Of a DNA stretch of 29,238 nucleotides, positions 1 to 7,111 are shown piece after piece. The DNA comes from an uncultured Oscillospiraceae bacterium (GTDB lineage Bacteria; Bacillota; Clostridia; Oscillospirales; Oscillospiraceae): NCBI GenBank assembly GCA_944385065.1, contig CALWVX010000003.1, forward strand, positions 1 through 29,238. Direction: 5' to 3'. The stretch's first letter is position 1; each line of letters begins with the position of its first letter. The translations under genes and the position numbers were made by a program. Under the pieces are notes generated by a model. The model was not told the DNA's origin. It worked only from the letters and a program-made list of their open reading frames with translations, and ran no database searches.

Positions 1-195
1 ATCCTGGATCTGATGCTCAAGTGCAAGCTGGCCCCCTCCAAGAAGGAGGCCCGCCGCCTGGTGGAGCAGGGGGGTGTCACCGTCAACGACGAGAAGGTGT
101 CCGACGCCAATACCGCCTACACTGCCCAGCAGCTCTCCGGTGACGGTCTGATGATCCGGAAGGGGAAGAAGGTCTTCCACAAGGTGAGCCTGTAA
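1..195 (+). CDS. tyrS: Tyrosyl-tRNA synthetase, C-terminal fragment
   Basis: The reading frame is open from base 1 and ends at TAA 193-195, so only the last 64 residues are in the window. They form an S4 RNA-binding domain: the stretch APSKKEARRLVEQGGVTVN followed by the KV turn is the typical C-terminal module of bacterial TyrS, which charges tRNA-Tyr and uses this domain to grip the tRNA. An isolated S4-domain protein is the alternative, but the ILDL lead-in and the GLMIRKGKKVFHKV ending fit TyrS well. The gene is followed 14 bases later by a strong intrinsic terminator. The catalytic domain lies outside the window and cannot be assessed. Confidence 0.9.
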   Translation: MLDLMLKCKLAPSKKEARRLVEQGGVTVNDEKVSDANTAYTAQQLSGDGLMIRKGKKVFHKVSL

Positions 196-209
196 CCAGA
201 GAGAACAAA

Positions 210-242
210 CCGAGCCCGGAGCAGATGCTCCGGGCTCGGTTT
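210..242. terminator. Bidirectional intrinsic terminator between tyrS and tcdA
   Basis: A perfect 13-bp GC-rich stem (210-222 pairs with 227-239) closes a four-base AGAT loop. TTT follows on the plus strand, and on the minus strand GTTTGTT follows. It lies between two convergent genes and can end both transcripts. Confidence 0.85.
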
Positions 243-252
243 ATCTTCCCTA

Positions 253-996
253 TTAAAATTGTCCCAATTCCCGCACCACAGCGGAGGCCAGCACCAGTCC
301 GGCGGCGGCGGGGACGAAGGAGATGGAGCCGGGGGTATCCCGCCGAGCATTGGAGCCGGGGCGGGTGTCAGTCCCTGCCGGGACCTCCGCCTCCATGGGG
401 CGGATCGGGGAGCGGGGCTCCTCCCGCGACCAGACCACCTTCAGATGTTCGATTCCGCGCTTTCGCAGTTCCTTGCGCATGACCCGGGCCAGGGGGCATC
501 CCTGTGTTTGGGACAGGTCGGCCACCTCAAACGCGGTGGGGTCTAATTTGTTGCCGGTGCCCATGGCACTGATGATCCTGACCTGTAAGGCGGTGCACCT
601 TGTCACCAGCTCCAGCTTGGCGGCCACGGTGTCGATGCAGTCCACCACATAGTCGTACTGGGACAGATCCACCTGATCCGCGTTCTGGGGCAGATAGAAC
701 ATCCGGATGGCCCGCACCTGACAGTTTGGATTGATGTCTCCGACCCTGCGGGCCATGACCTCTGCCTTGGGCTGGCCAAGGGTGGAGTGGAGGGCCACGA
801 TCTGCCGGTTCAGATTGCTCTCAGACACCGTGTCATCATCGTAGAGGTCCAGGGTGCCCACCCCGGCCCGGGCCAGTGCCTCCACACAATAGCCACCGAC
901 GCCGCCCACGCCGAACACAGCGACGCGCGCCCCGGCCAGACGGTCCACGGCTTCCTCTCCAATCAGAAGACGGGTACGGATCAATGGGTCAGACAT
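253..996 (-). CDS. tcdA: tRNA threonylcarbamoyladenosine dehydratase (TcdA/CsdL-type E1-like enzyme)
   Basis: A 247-residue ThiF/MoeB-superfamily protein. It is expected to convert t6A37 of tRNAs to cyclic t6A in an ATP-dependent reaction. Near the N terminus, residues 29-35 read GVGGVGG, the nucleotide-binding glycine loop. An acidic strand and an ESNLNRQ segment (ATP-contacting Arg) come next, then VDCIDT near residue 118 and the family's CPLARVMRKELRKRGI segment. The start is placed at ATG 994-996 because a GAGAGGAG ribosome binding site precedes it. The frame is open further upstream, but that extension would overlap the promoter and does not look like the family. Length is typical. A generic ThiF-family adenylyltransferase is the alternative, but the RMRKELR region favours TcdA. 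A TsaC-type enzyme of the same pathway is encoded at 22001-23548. Confidence 0.88.
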   Translation of the reverse strand: MSDPLIRTRLLIGEEAVDRLAGARVAVFGVGGVGGYCVEALARAGVGTLDLYDDDTVSESNLNRQIVALHSTLGQPKAEVMARRVGDINPNCQVRAIRMFYLPQNADQVDLSQYDYVVDCIDTVAAKLELVTRCTALQVRIISAMGTGNKLDPTAFEVADLSQTQGCPLARVMRKELRKRGIEHLKVVWSREEPRSPIRPMEAEVPAGTDTRPGSNARRDTPGSISFVPAAAGLVLASAVVRELGQF

Positions 997-1036
997 GCTG
1001 TCCCGCTCCTCTCTGCAGAATTTTGAATGATTTTTT

Positions 1037-1065
1037 ATTATAGCATAATGCCGCGAAGAGAGAAA
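1037..1065 (-). promoter_or_regulatory. Extended -10 promoter for tcdA
   Basis: On the minus strand TGCTATAAT (-10 TATAAT at 1042-1037, with the TG extension) lies about 40 bases upstream of the tcdA start. A weak -35 (TTTCTC at 1065-1060) sits 17 bases further upstream. Confidence 0.65.
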
Positions 1066-1096
1066 GGTGTTTTTACAAAGGGCAAAGCTTCTTTGC

Positions 1097-1126
1097 TTGC
1101 CTGCAAAAACACAGGTGTGGTACAAT
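1097..1126 (+). promoter_or_regulatory. Promoter for the XRE regulator gene
   Basis: TTGCCT (1097-1102), an 18-base spacer and TACAAT (1121-1126) sit just upstream of the ribosome binding site GAGGTGAG (1133-1140). The transcript would have a very short leader. It is divergent from the tcdA promoter, so the two genes share a roughly 150-bp control region. Confidence 0.5.
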
Positions 1127-1144
1127 TGGCCCGAGGTGAGGCAG

Positions 1145-1636
1145 ATGAGGAGCGGAAAAAACAATCTGGTGGGACAGCATATCGCCGCCGCCCGAAAACG
1201 GGCGGGTCTGACGCAGGAGGAGCTGGCGGCCCGGCTTCATGTGGCCAGACAGACCGTCTCCAACTATGAGAGCATGCGTTCCCAGCCGGATATTCAGATG
1301 CTGGTTCAGCTTGCGGACTGTCTCCAGGTTCCGGTTGAGACATTGATCTATGGGGAGGGAGCCGCGCGGTGCTCTGGATCAACGGCCGGATTGGCCGCGT
1401 TTTGCCGAGTGCTTGGGATCGCGGTGTACTTGGCGGGCGCAGTGTATGGACTCCGGCAGGGCAGCGGCATCCAGAAAGTGGGGGAGTCCGGTGTTGCCTA
1501 CGCGTTTCTTCTGAGCGAGGCGGCGCCGATCTGGGCGGCGGCGCTGATTTTTGGGACGATTCTCCTGGCGCTGGGCGTGATTCTGTTCCGGTTCGGCCAG
1601 TCGGAGGAACCGGGCGGCGAGGAACCGCAGAACTAA
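1145..1636 (+). CDS. XRE-family DNA-binding protein with C-terminal membrane segments
   Basis: A 163-residue protein. Residues about 8-65 are a Cro/C1-type helix-turn-helix: LTQEELAARLHVARQTVSNYE carries the two helices, followed by QPDIQMLVQLADCLQVPVETLI. The C-terminal half has two hydrophobic stretches, around LAAFCRVLGIAVYLAGAVYG and the long run through PIWAAALIFGTILLALGVIL, so the protein is probably membrane-anchored. It ends in an acidic tail. The start at ATG 1145 is supported by GAGGTGAG; the upstream in-frame extension runs through the promoter. Its targets cannot be read from the sequence. Its position, divergent from tcdA, may be coincidental. The same architecture recurs at 23642 and 28596. 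Confidence 0.8.
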   Translation: MRSGKNNLVGQHIAAARKRAGLTQEELAARLHVARQTVSNYESMRSQPDIQMLVQLADCLQVPVETLIYGEGAARCSGSTAGLAAFCRVLGIAVYLAGAVYGLRQGSGIQKVGESGVAYAFLLSEAAPIWAAALIFGTILLALGVILFRFGQSEEPGGEEPQN

Positions 1637-1672
1637 AAAAACAGGGCGGTGTTCCAGCGGAACGCCGCCCTG
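1635..1672 (-). terminator. Terminator of the asd-dapA-dapB operon
   Basis: A 14-bp stem (1642-1655 with 1659-1672, one G-U pair) is followed on the minus strand by seven T residues (complement of the A run at 1635-1641). The plus strand has no T tract after the stem, so the terminator mainly serves the minus-strand dapB transcript. Confidence 0.85.
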
Positions 1673-1687
1673 CAACATAAAGGAGAG

Positions 1688-2443
1688 TTACTGTACCAGC
1701 ATGCTCATGTCATACAGACCGGGCTTCTGCACGCCCGACATATATTTGGCCGCCGCCACAGCCCCCTGAGCAAAAACCTCCCGGGAGAGGGCGGTGTGCT
1801 TGATCTCCATGACCTCGTCGTGGCCGGCGAAGATGATCTCGTGCTCCCCCACGATGGTGCCTCCCCGAACGGCGGAAATGCCGATTTCCTTCTTGTCCCG
1901 GGGGCGGCGGACCGCATGGCGGTCGAAGACATACTCCGTCTCGTGGCCGCAGGCCGCAGCGGCCGCATCCGCAATCATCAGAGCGGTGCCGCTGGGAGCA
2001 TCCACTTTTCGGCGGTGATGGCGCTCCACGATCTCAATGTCATAGCTGTCCCCCAGAATGGAGGCCGCTTTCCGTACCAGTTCCAGCAGCACGTTGATGC
2101 CCAGAGACATGTTGGCGGATCGGAAAATAGGCACCTGCTGGGCCGCCGCGCCGATCTGCGCCAGCTGTTCGGGGGAGTAGCCGGTGGTGGCCAGAATCAG
2201 GGGAATGTGACGGGCGGTTCCGAAAGACAGCAGGCCGTCCAGGGCGGCGGGGGAGGAAAAGTCGATGACGGCATCGGCCTGCCCCTGGAACTGCTCCGGG
2301 GCGGTATATACCGGAAAGTCCCGGTCGGCGGGTCCCAGCACATCGAAGCCGGCGGCAATTTCCACCTCCGGGTCGGCGGCGCACAGGGCGGCCACCACCC
2401 GGCCCATGTGGCCGTTGCAGCCGGAAATGATGATCTTCACCAT
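1688..2443 (-). CDS. dapB: 4-hydroxy-tetrahydrodipicolinate reductase
   Basis: A 251-residue NAD(P)H-dependent reductase acting after DapA in lysine/diaminopimelate synthesis. The N terminus VKIIISGCNGHMGRVV is the dinucleotide-binding glycine motif. ATTGYSPEQ and the SANMSLGINVLLEL segment lie mid-protein. IVERHHRRKVDAPSGTAL contains the signature histidines, the lysine and the PSGTA loop that bind substrate. The length is close to the usual 240-270. The start is ATG 2441-2443, eight bases after GGAG. An upstream GTG three codons away would lie too close to the ribosome binding site. It is the last gene of the minus-strand asd-dapA-dapB operon and is separated from dapA by 273 bases of repeat-bearing DNA. 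Confidence 0.95.
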   Translation of the reverse strand: MVKIIISGCNGHMGRVVAALCAADPEVEIAAGFDVLGPADRDFPVYTAPEQFQGQADAVIDFSSPAALDGLLSFGTARHIPLILATTGYSPEQLAQIGAAAQQVPIFRSANMSLGINVLLELVRKAASILGDSYDIEIVERHHRRKVDAPSGTALMIADAAAAACGHETEYVFDRHAVRRPRDKKEIGISAVRGGTIVGEHEIIFAGHDEVMEIKHTALSREVFAQGAVAAAKYMSGVQKPGLYDMSMLVQ

Positions 2444-2480
2444 GGGGATCACTCCTTTTTCTTTGGAAGAGGGAATGGGG

Positions 2481-2512
2481 TTCGGACGGCGGAGGCAAGC
2501 CCCTGCCCTACA
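2481..2512 (-). repeat. Short extragenic repeat, TGTAGGG...CCGAA type
   Basis: On the minus strand this starts TGTAGGG, has a GGCAGGGGCTTGCC palindromic core and ends CCGAA. The same ends with a different palindromic core occur at 21017-21043. It looks like a copy of a dispersed small palindromic repeat; the family assignment is inference. Confidence 0.5.
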
Positions 2513-2515
2513 AAT

Positions 2516-2716
2516 GCTCGCGGGCTCGGACGCTTAAGGGTATCACGCCTCGCCGCGCTCGCGGCCGGGTCGCTTTCCCTGCAACTCCGGGTACAAACAT
2601 CCGGGCCTTTGGCCCTTCTTGGTTTGCACCCGTCGCTCCGGTCCAAGCTCCCCTGCTCGCGGACTCGGGCGCTTATGGGTATCACGCCTCGCCGCGCTCG
2701 CGGGCTCGGACGCTTA
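2516..2716. repeat. Direct-repeat array between dapA and dapB
   Basis: A 49-base unit at 2516-2564 recurs in the same orientation at 2655-2703 with three mismatches. Its first 21 bases recur exactly at 2696-2716, overlapping the second copy. The central part holds an imperfect hairpin at 2589-2631 (outer arms 2589-2598 and 2622-2631, inner GGGCC/GGCCC with a TTT loop). No coding potential resembling a real protein was seen. The array ends exactly at the dapA stop codon, so it lies in the transcribed dapA-dapB spacer. Confidence 0.8.
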
Positions 2717-3607
2717 TTATTTCAACAGCCCCGCCCGCTCCAGAGCGCCCCGCAGAACGGTCAGGTTCTTCTCGGACATCTCGCACAGGGGAAGGCGCAG
2801 AGGGCCGGCCTCCATGCCCATCAGGTTCATGGCGGTCTTGATGGGGATGGGATTGACCTCGCAGAACAGGGCGTCGATCAAATCCATATTCTGGATCTGG
2901 AGCCGGGAGGCCTCCTCAAAATTCCCCTCCAGACACAGGTGGCTCATCTTCACCATGAGCTCCGGAGCGATGTTGGACACCACCGAGATAACGCCCTTGG
3001 CCCCCAGAGACATCATGGGAACCACCTGGTCGTCGTTGCCCGACCAGATATAGAAGTCATCGGGGCAGAGGTGGCGGGTGTGGGCCAGCAGGGAGAAGTT
3101 TCCGCTGGCCTCCTTGACGCCGTTGATCTTGGGATTTTCCGACAGGATCTTATAGGTCTCGGCGGTGAAGGAGACGCCGGTGCGGCTGGGGACATTGTAG
3201 AGAATAATGGGCAGGTCGGTCCGGTCGGCAATATACTCATAGTGGCGGATCAGGCCGGTCTGACTGGCCTTGTTATAGTAGGGGGTCACATGGAGCAGCG
3301 CGTCGGCTCCGGAGTCCTGGGCGTGCTGGGACAGATAGACGGCGGCGGAGGTGTCGTTGCTGCCCGCCCCGGCGATGACCTTCACCCGGTGGTCCACCCG
3401 CTTGACGCAGAATTCCACCGCGGCAATGTGCTCCCGGATGGACATGGTGGCCGACTCGCCGGTGGTGCCGCACACGCACACCGCGTCCACCCCGGCGGCG
3501 ATCTGAGCGTCGATCAGGCGCCCGAAGGCGTCGTAGTTGATGGTTCCGTTGGAGTCAAAGGGGGTGACCAGAGCGGGACAGGAACCGGTAAATACGGGAG
3601 TCCGCAT
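2717..3607 (-). CDS. dapA: 4-hydroxy-tetrahydrodipicolinate synthase
   Basis: A 296-residue class I aldolase of the DHDPS/NAL family. It condenses pyruvate with aspartate semialdehyde, the first committed step to diaminopimelate and lysine. Visible family motifs are PALVTPF near the N terminus, GTTGESATM (substrate-binding TT), the YNVPSRTG motif with its catalytic Tyr, and GVKEASGN with the Schiff-base Lys. Length is typical. Two in-frame ATGs are possible, at 3614-3616 and 3605-3607. AGAAAGG directly abuts the first and lies nine bases before the second, so the second is chosen. It is the middle gene of the riboswitch-controlled operon. Its product feeds DapB, and its substrate comes from the upstream Asd. 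Feedback sensitivity to lysine cannot be read from the sequence. Confidence 0.94.
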   Translation of the reverse strand: MRTPVFTGSCPALVTPFDSNGTINYDAFGRLIDAQIAAGVDAVCVCGTTGESATMSIREHIAAVEFCVKRVDHRVKVIAGAGSNDTSAAVYLSQHAQDSGADALLHVTPYYNKASQTGLIRHYEYIADRTDLPIILYNVPSRTGVSFTAETYKILSENPKINGVKEASGNFSLLAHTRHLCPDDFYIWSGNDDQVVPMMSLGAKGVISVVSNIAPELMVKMSHLCLEGNFEEASRLQIQNMDLIDALFCEVNPIPIKTAMNLMGMEAGPLRLPLCEMSEKNLTVLRGALERAGLLK

Positions 3608-3630
3608 AGAAAACATCCTTTCTGAAAATT

Positions 3631-3700
3631 AGGAATTAAAAATTGGAAGATAGGAGTTAGGAGATAGAAGATAGGAGTTTTGGTGTCCAGCACAGTCGGA
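3631..3700. repeat. Low-complexity purine-rich spacer between asd and dapA
   Basis: The plus strand is rich in GGAGTTAG/GATAG-like words. GAAGATAGGAGTT occurs exactly at 3646-3658 and 3667-3679 with a period of 21 bases. The remaining spacer up to the asd stop holds a small GCACG/CGTGC hairpin near 3711 and no recognizable gene. Confidence 0.6.
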
Positions 3701-3761
3701 CTTTACAAATGCACGCTCCGTGCGCCTCATCACTCCCATCTCATCCCTCCGAACTCTTAAC

Positions 3762-3787
3762 TGGACCGCCGACTGGTCAGCGGTCCA
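3762..3787 (-). other. Hairpin overlapping the asd stop codon
   Basis: TGGACCGC (3762-3769) is perfectly complementary to GCGGTCCA (3780-3787), with a 10-base loop containing the asd stop codon. No T tract follows, so it is more likely a processing or stability element than a terminator. Confidence 0.5.
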
Positions 3788-4868
3788 TGTACCCCTCGGC
3801 ACACAGCAGTTCGGCCAGCAGCACGCCGCCGCCGGCAGCGCCCCGGAGGGTGTTGTGGCTCAGGCCCACGAACTTATAGTCGTACTGGCTGTCCGGGCGC
3901 AGACGGCCGGCGGAAATGGCCATGCCGCCCTCCAGGTCGCGGTCCAGACGGGCCTGGGGCCGGTCGGACTCCTCAAAATAGTGGATGAACTGCTTGGGAG
4001 CGGAGGGCAGCTCCAGCTCCTGGGCCCGGCCCCGGAATCCGGCCCAGATCTCCTTGATGCGCTCGATCGAGGGCTTTTCACCCTTAAAGGAGACGAACAC
4101 GGCGGCGGTGTGGCCGTCGGAGACGGGCACGCGCAGGCACTGGGAGGTAATGGCAGGGCCGTCAGCCTTGACGATCTTTCCGCCCTCGATGCGGCCCCAC
4201 ACCTTCAGGGGCTCCTGCTCGCTCTTTTCCTCCTCGCCGCCGATGTAGGGGATCACATTGTCCACCATTTCAGGCCAGCGCTCGAAGGTCTTGCCAGCCC
4301 CGGAGATAGCCTGATAGGTGCAGGCCAGCACCTTGTCGATCTCATAGCCTGCCAGCATCAGGGGAGTGAGCAGGGGAGCGTAGGACTGGATGGAGCAGTT
4401 GGACTTGACTGCGATGAAGCCCCGCTTGGTGCCCAGGCGGGCCCGCTGGGCGGGGATGATCCGGGCGTGGTCGGCGTTGAGCTCGGGGATGATCATGGGA
4501 ACGTCCTCGGTCCAGCGGTGGGCGGAGTTGTTGGAGATCACCGGGCACTCGGCCTTGGCGTAAGCGTCCTCCAGGGCGCGGATCTCCTCCTTTTTCATAT
4601 CCACGGCGCAGAAGACGAAATCCACCATGCCGGCGATCGTCTCGATGTCCTTTGCGGCGTCCAGCATCACCATCTCCCGGGCCTGAGCGGGGATGGGCGT
4701 TTTCATGGCCCACCGGCCCTCCACAGCCTGCTCATAGGTCTTGCCTGCGGAGCGGGGGCTGGCGGCCAGAGTGGCCAGATGGAACCAGGGGTGGTGTTCC
4801 AACAGGGTGACAAAGCGCTGGCCCACCATGCCGGTGGCCCCAATCACGCCGACTCGATACTGTTTCAT
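3777..4868 (-). CDS. asd: Aspartate-semialdehyde dehydrogenase
   Basis: A 363-residue NADPH-dependent enzyme that reduces aspartyl phosphate to aspartate semialdehyde, the branch point to lysine/diaminopimelate, threonine and methionine. VGVIGATGMVGQRF is the N-terminal nucleotide-binding motif. KSNCSIQSYAP carries the catalytic Cys, AISGAGK follows it, and RVPVSDGHTAAVFV carries the catalytic His. The length, the SNNSAHRW segment and the late position of these motifs point to the archaeal/fungal-like Asd subgroup rather than the E. coli type; this subgroup call is inference. The start at ATG 4866-4868 is nine bases after GGAGGT. It is the first gene of the operon, directly behind a lysine riboswitch and intrinsic terminator. 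Confidence 0.94.
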   Translation of the reverse strand: MKQYRVGVIGATGMVGQRFVTLLEHHPWFHLATLAASPRSAGKTYEQAVEGRWAMKTPIPAQAREMVMLDAAKDIETIAGMVDFVFCAVDMKKEEIRALEDAYAKAECPVISNNSAHRWTEDVPMIIPELNADHARIIPAQRARLGTKRGFIAVKSNCSIQSYAPLLTPLMLAGYEIDKVLACTYQAISGAGKTFERWPEMVDNVIPYIGGEEEKSEQEPLKVWGRIEGGKIVKADGPAITSQCLRVPVSDGHTAAVFVSFKGEKPSIERIKEIWAGFRGRAQELELPSAPKQFIHYFEESDRPQARLDRDLEGGMAISAGRLRPDSQYDYKFVGLSHNTLRGAAGGGVLLAELLCAEGYMDR

Positions 4869-4936
4869 AACTGATGACCTCCATATTTCTCCATGGTAAT
4901 ATATGGCCCGGGCGGCGTGCCCATGACAGGCCGGAG

Positions 4937-4973
4937 AAAAAAATAAATCAGCGGCTTTTCAAGCGGCTGATTT
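4937..4973 (-). terminator. Intrinsic terminator of the lysine riboswitch
   Basis: On the minus strand a 13-bp stem with one C-C mismatch (arms near 4973-4961 and 4957-4945) and a short loop is followed by a TTTTTTT run (complement of 4937-4943). It lies between the lysine aptamer and the asd ribosome binding site, as expected for lysine-induced premature termination. The 70 bases from here to asd hold only the ribosome binding site. Confidence 0.85.
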
Positions 4974-5040
4974 TGTACTATAATGTCGAACAGGGAGCGC
5001 CGAGAGTCGGCCCCGCGCCGGCAGAATATTCACAAAAGCA

Positions 5041-5211
5041 GACAGCGCTCCATCAGCCAGCACTGATGACAGTCGGCTGGCTGTTTACCAGACGACCAGG
5101 ACCCCGGCCCGCCGGCGGGAGGGAGTCCTTCGGCGGCTCTCCCTTTGGGCATGGCTGAGACGGGAACCGGCTCCCTGACCATGCTTACTCTTGTAAGCCG
5201 CGACCTCTATC
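5041..5211 (-). promoter_or_regulatory. Lysine riboswitch (L box) aptamer controlling asd-dapA-dapB
   Basis: Read on the minus strand, the element starts GATAGAGGTCGCGGC and continues ACAAGAGTAAGC. It then has CCAAAGGGAGAGCCGCCGA followed by AGGA, the GGTAAACAGCC / GGCTGATGGAGCG segments, and closes with GCTGTC. These are the conserved blocks of the lysine riboswitch in the right order and spacing. The first bases GATAG pair with the last CTGTC to form P1. In this family lysine binding stabilises the aptamer and favours the downstream terminator, so asd, dapA and dapB should be off when lysine is plentiful. The element lies antisense to the upstream region of the plus-strand SpoIID-like gene. 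Confidence 0.93.
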
Positions 5212-5219
5212 CGGCAGTT

Positions 5220-5248
5220 ATCCTATCATGTTTGCCGCCGGGTGTCAA
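5220..5248 (-). promoter_or_regulatory. Promoter of the riboswitch-controlled asd-dapA-dapB operon
   Basis: On the minus strand: TTGACA (5248-5243), a 17-base spacer and TAGGAT (5225-5220), with a TG extension just before the -10. Transcription would start close to 5213, directly at the first base pair of the riboswitch. Confidence 0.85.
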
Positions 5249-5296
5249 GAGAACAATCATCTGAAAACCGAAAACCACAGGAAATGGAGCCTGATT

Positions 5297-7078
5297 ATGT
5301 TCAAATCAATTGCGAAAATAGCCGCGTTTGCCCTGGCCCTGTGCCTGGCGGCTCCCGGGGCGGCGGCGGCCGGCGCCGGGGAGGAGGAGATTATGGTCCG
5401 GGTCGGCCTGGCCTCCTCCTATTACCATAACGCCCTGGGGGAGCTGGAGGCCGCGCACCTGGAGAACGAGGACGGCTATGGAGAGGGATACCGCTTCGGC
5501 TATTATGACGAGGATCTGAACTTTGTGGAGCTGGCCCGCACCGGGCCCGAGACCACGCAGGTGGCGGTGCTCAAGACCGAGAACCTGACATATGGATATT
5601 CCTCCGCGCTGAGCAAATATACCTATGGAGAGAACCTGAGCGGCGACACGGTGGTGGGATGCTACCATGTGCTGGTTGCCGACGGCGTGAGCCGGGAGGA
5701 GGCAGAGCAGCTGGCGGGCCTGTTTGAGGACGGCTTTGTGGCCTGGATCGACGGACGCTATCAGGTGCGTGCCGGAGCATACCAGACGGAGGAGGAGGCC
5801 GAGGATGCGCTCGCCGACATCTCGTATGCCGAGGATGTGGTGGGTACCAGCTCATATGGAATGAGCGTGGTGGAGACAGGGACAAACTGTGTCCTGTTTC
5901 AGTACGACGTGGGCCAGGGGGGGAAGCTGGCGGTCCAGCCCGGACAGCGGGACGGCGAGGAGACCCGGACCTGGTTTTCCGGCTATCACTACCGGGGCGG
6001 CTTTCAGTATCAGCGGCGCTCCGGCGGGAATCTGACTGTGGTCAACGTGGTGGGCCTGGAGGACTATGTGAACGGCGTCAACTGCTATGAGATGGGCCGG
6101 AACTGGCCTCTGGAGGCTCTGAAAGCCCAGGCCATGTGCGCCCGCACCTATGTGCTGCGCAACCTGGGGACCCACGAGAGCTACGGCTTTGACATCTGCA
6201 ATTCCAGCTACTGCCAGGTCTACTATGGAATGGGGATCGGCGACAGCTACGGCCCCAGCGAGACCTCCATGCGGGCGGTGGAGGAGACCGCCGGCCTGGT
6301 GATCCAATATGCCGGTCAGCTGGCCGAGACGCCATACTCCTCCAGCTTCGGCGGAGCCAGCGAGGATGCGGCCAATATCTGGGGTACAAATACTCAGACG
6401 GAATACCCCTATCTGCAGGGGGTGGAGGATCCCTATGAGTCCTATGCGGATGACATCAACGCCCGGGCTCACTGGACAGTGGAGTATACGGCCGGGGAAC
6501 TGAATGACCGGCTGCACAGCTATGGATATGGAACCAACACCTCGCTGGAGTCTCTGGAGCTGGAGTACTCCGATCTGGGCAATGTGATCCGGGTGACCAT
6601 CCACTGGGAGAACGGGCAGACCAACTCCCTCACGTCCAGCGGCAGCGGAACGATCCGCTCGGTTCTGGGGGTGGACTCCATCCGCTTTACAATCAACGGG
6701 CAGACGCCGGAGGGTGGCTCCTGTACCCGGTCAGGGGACGGCGGATACCTGATCAACGGAGAAGACACGGTGGATGATCTGGATGGACTGTATGTCATCT
6801 CCGGAACAGGGGAGGTGTCTCCTCTGGATGAAGATCCCTATGTGATCACCGGCACAGGAACCCGCGCCCCGCTGGAGGAGGGACAGTCCTCCTCCGGAGC
6901 CTCGGGCAGCGGAACCGTCACAGTCTCGGGCAGCGAATATGTGTTCGAGGGAGGCGGCTGGGGTCATCAGGTCGGCCTGAGCCAGTATGGAGCCAATGCC
7001 ATGGCCAAGCTGGGCTTTGACTATGAGGAGATTATCACCTTCTATTACCCGGGCGTGGACATCGTCCCCTATGCATGA
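5297..7078 (+). CDS. SpoIID/LytB-domain exported protein with a SPOR-like domain
   Basis: A 593-residue secreted protein. Residues 1-25 are a signal peptide (positive start, IAAFALALCLAAPGAAAA). Around residues 115-175 the segment with WIDGRYQVRAGAYQTEEEAEDA resembles a SPOR peptidoglycan-binding domain. From about 240 onward comes the SpoIID domain: LEDYVNGVNCYEM, WPLEALKAQAMCARTYVL, SSYCQVYYG, and at the C terminus GGGWGHQVGLSQYGANAMA. SpoIID is a lytic transglycosylase of the engulfment machinery; related proteins in Clostridia act in other wall remodelling. This one is longer than SpoIID (about 340), so the generic family name is safer. The start at ATG 5297 follows GGAG; the upstream frame extension overlaps the lysine-operon promoter. 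No obvious own promoter was found. Catalytic activity is not proven by sequence. Confidence 0.85.
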   Translation: MFKSIAKIAAFALALCLAAPGAAAAGAGEEEIMVRVGLASSYYHNALGELEAAHLENEDGYGEGYRFGYYDEDLNFVELARTGPETTQVAVLKTENLTYGYSSALSKYTYGENLSGDTVVGCYHVLVADGVSREEAEQLAGLFEDGFVAWIDGRYQVRAGAYQTEEEAEDALADISYAEDVVGTSSYGMSVVETGTNCVLFQYDVGQGGKLAVQPGQRDGEETRTWFSGYHYRGGFQYQRRSGGNLTVVNVVGLEDYVNGVNCYEMGRNWPLEALKAQAMCARTYVLRNLGTHESYGFDICNSSYCQVYYGMGIGDSYGPSETSMRAVEETAGLVIQYAGQLAETPYSSSFGGASEDAANIWGTNTQTEYPYLQGVEDPYESYADDINARAHWTVEYTAGELNDRLHSYGYGTNTSLESLELEYSDLGNVIRVTIHWENGQTNSLTSSGSGTIRSVLGVDSIRFTINGQTPEGGSCTRSGDGGYLINGEDTVDDLDGLYVISGTGEVSPLDEDPYVITGTGTRAPLEEGQSSSGASGSGTVTVSGSEYVFEGGGWGHQVGLSQYGANAMAKLGFDYEEIITFYYPGVDIVPYA

Positions 7079-7111
7079 CAACATGGAAATCACGGTAAAG
7101 GATGCGTATAC

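Noticed and set aside
2516..2716. CRISPR array in the dapA-dapB spacer
   Set aside because: There are only two full repeats with unequal spacing and a third overlapping partial copy, no regular spacers and no cas genes.
1649..3625. 658-codon open frame on the plus strand
   Set aside because: Antisense to dapB, dapA and the repeat spacer. It has no family features and skewed composition (His/Gly-rich); it results from high-GC codon bias.
4956..4984. Plus-strand TTTTCA-17-TATAAT as promoter of the SpoIID-like gene
   Set aside because: It lies inside the lysine-operon leader terminator, more than 300 bases upstream of the gene. The -35 is poor, and TATAAT can occur here by chance. Not excluded, but unsupported.
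4984..4990. TGTCGAA, matching a Spo0A box
   Set aside because: A single 7-mer is expected a few times by chance in a window of this size. It is not placed sensibly relative to a confirmed promoter.
5228..5296. Upstream extension of the SpoIID-like gene
   Set aside because: Starting there would bury the signal peptide 23 residues inside the protein and overlap the opposite-strand promoter. ATG 5297 has a ribosome binding site.
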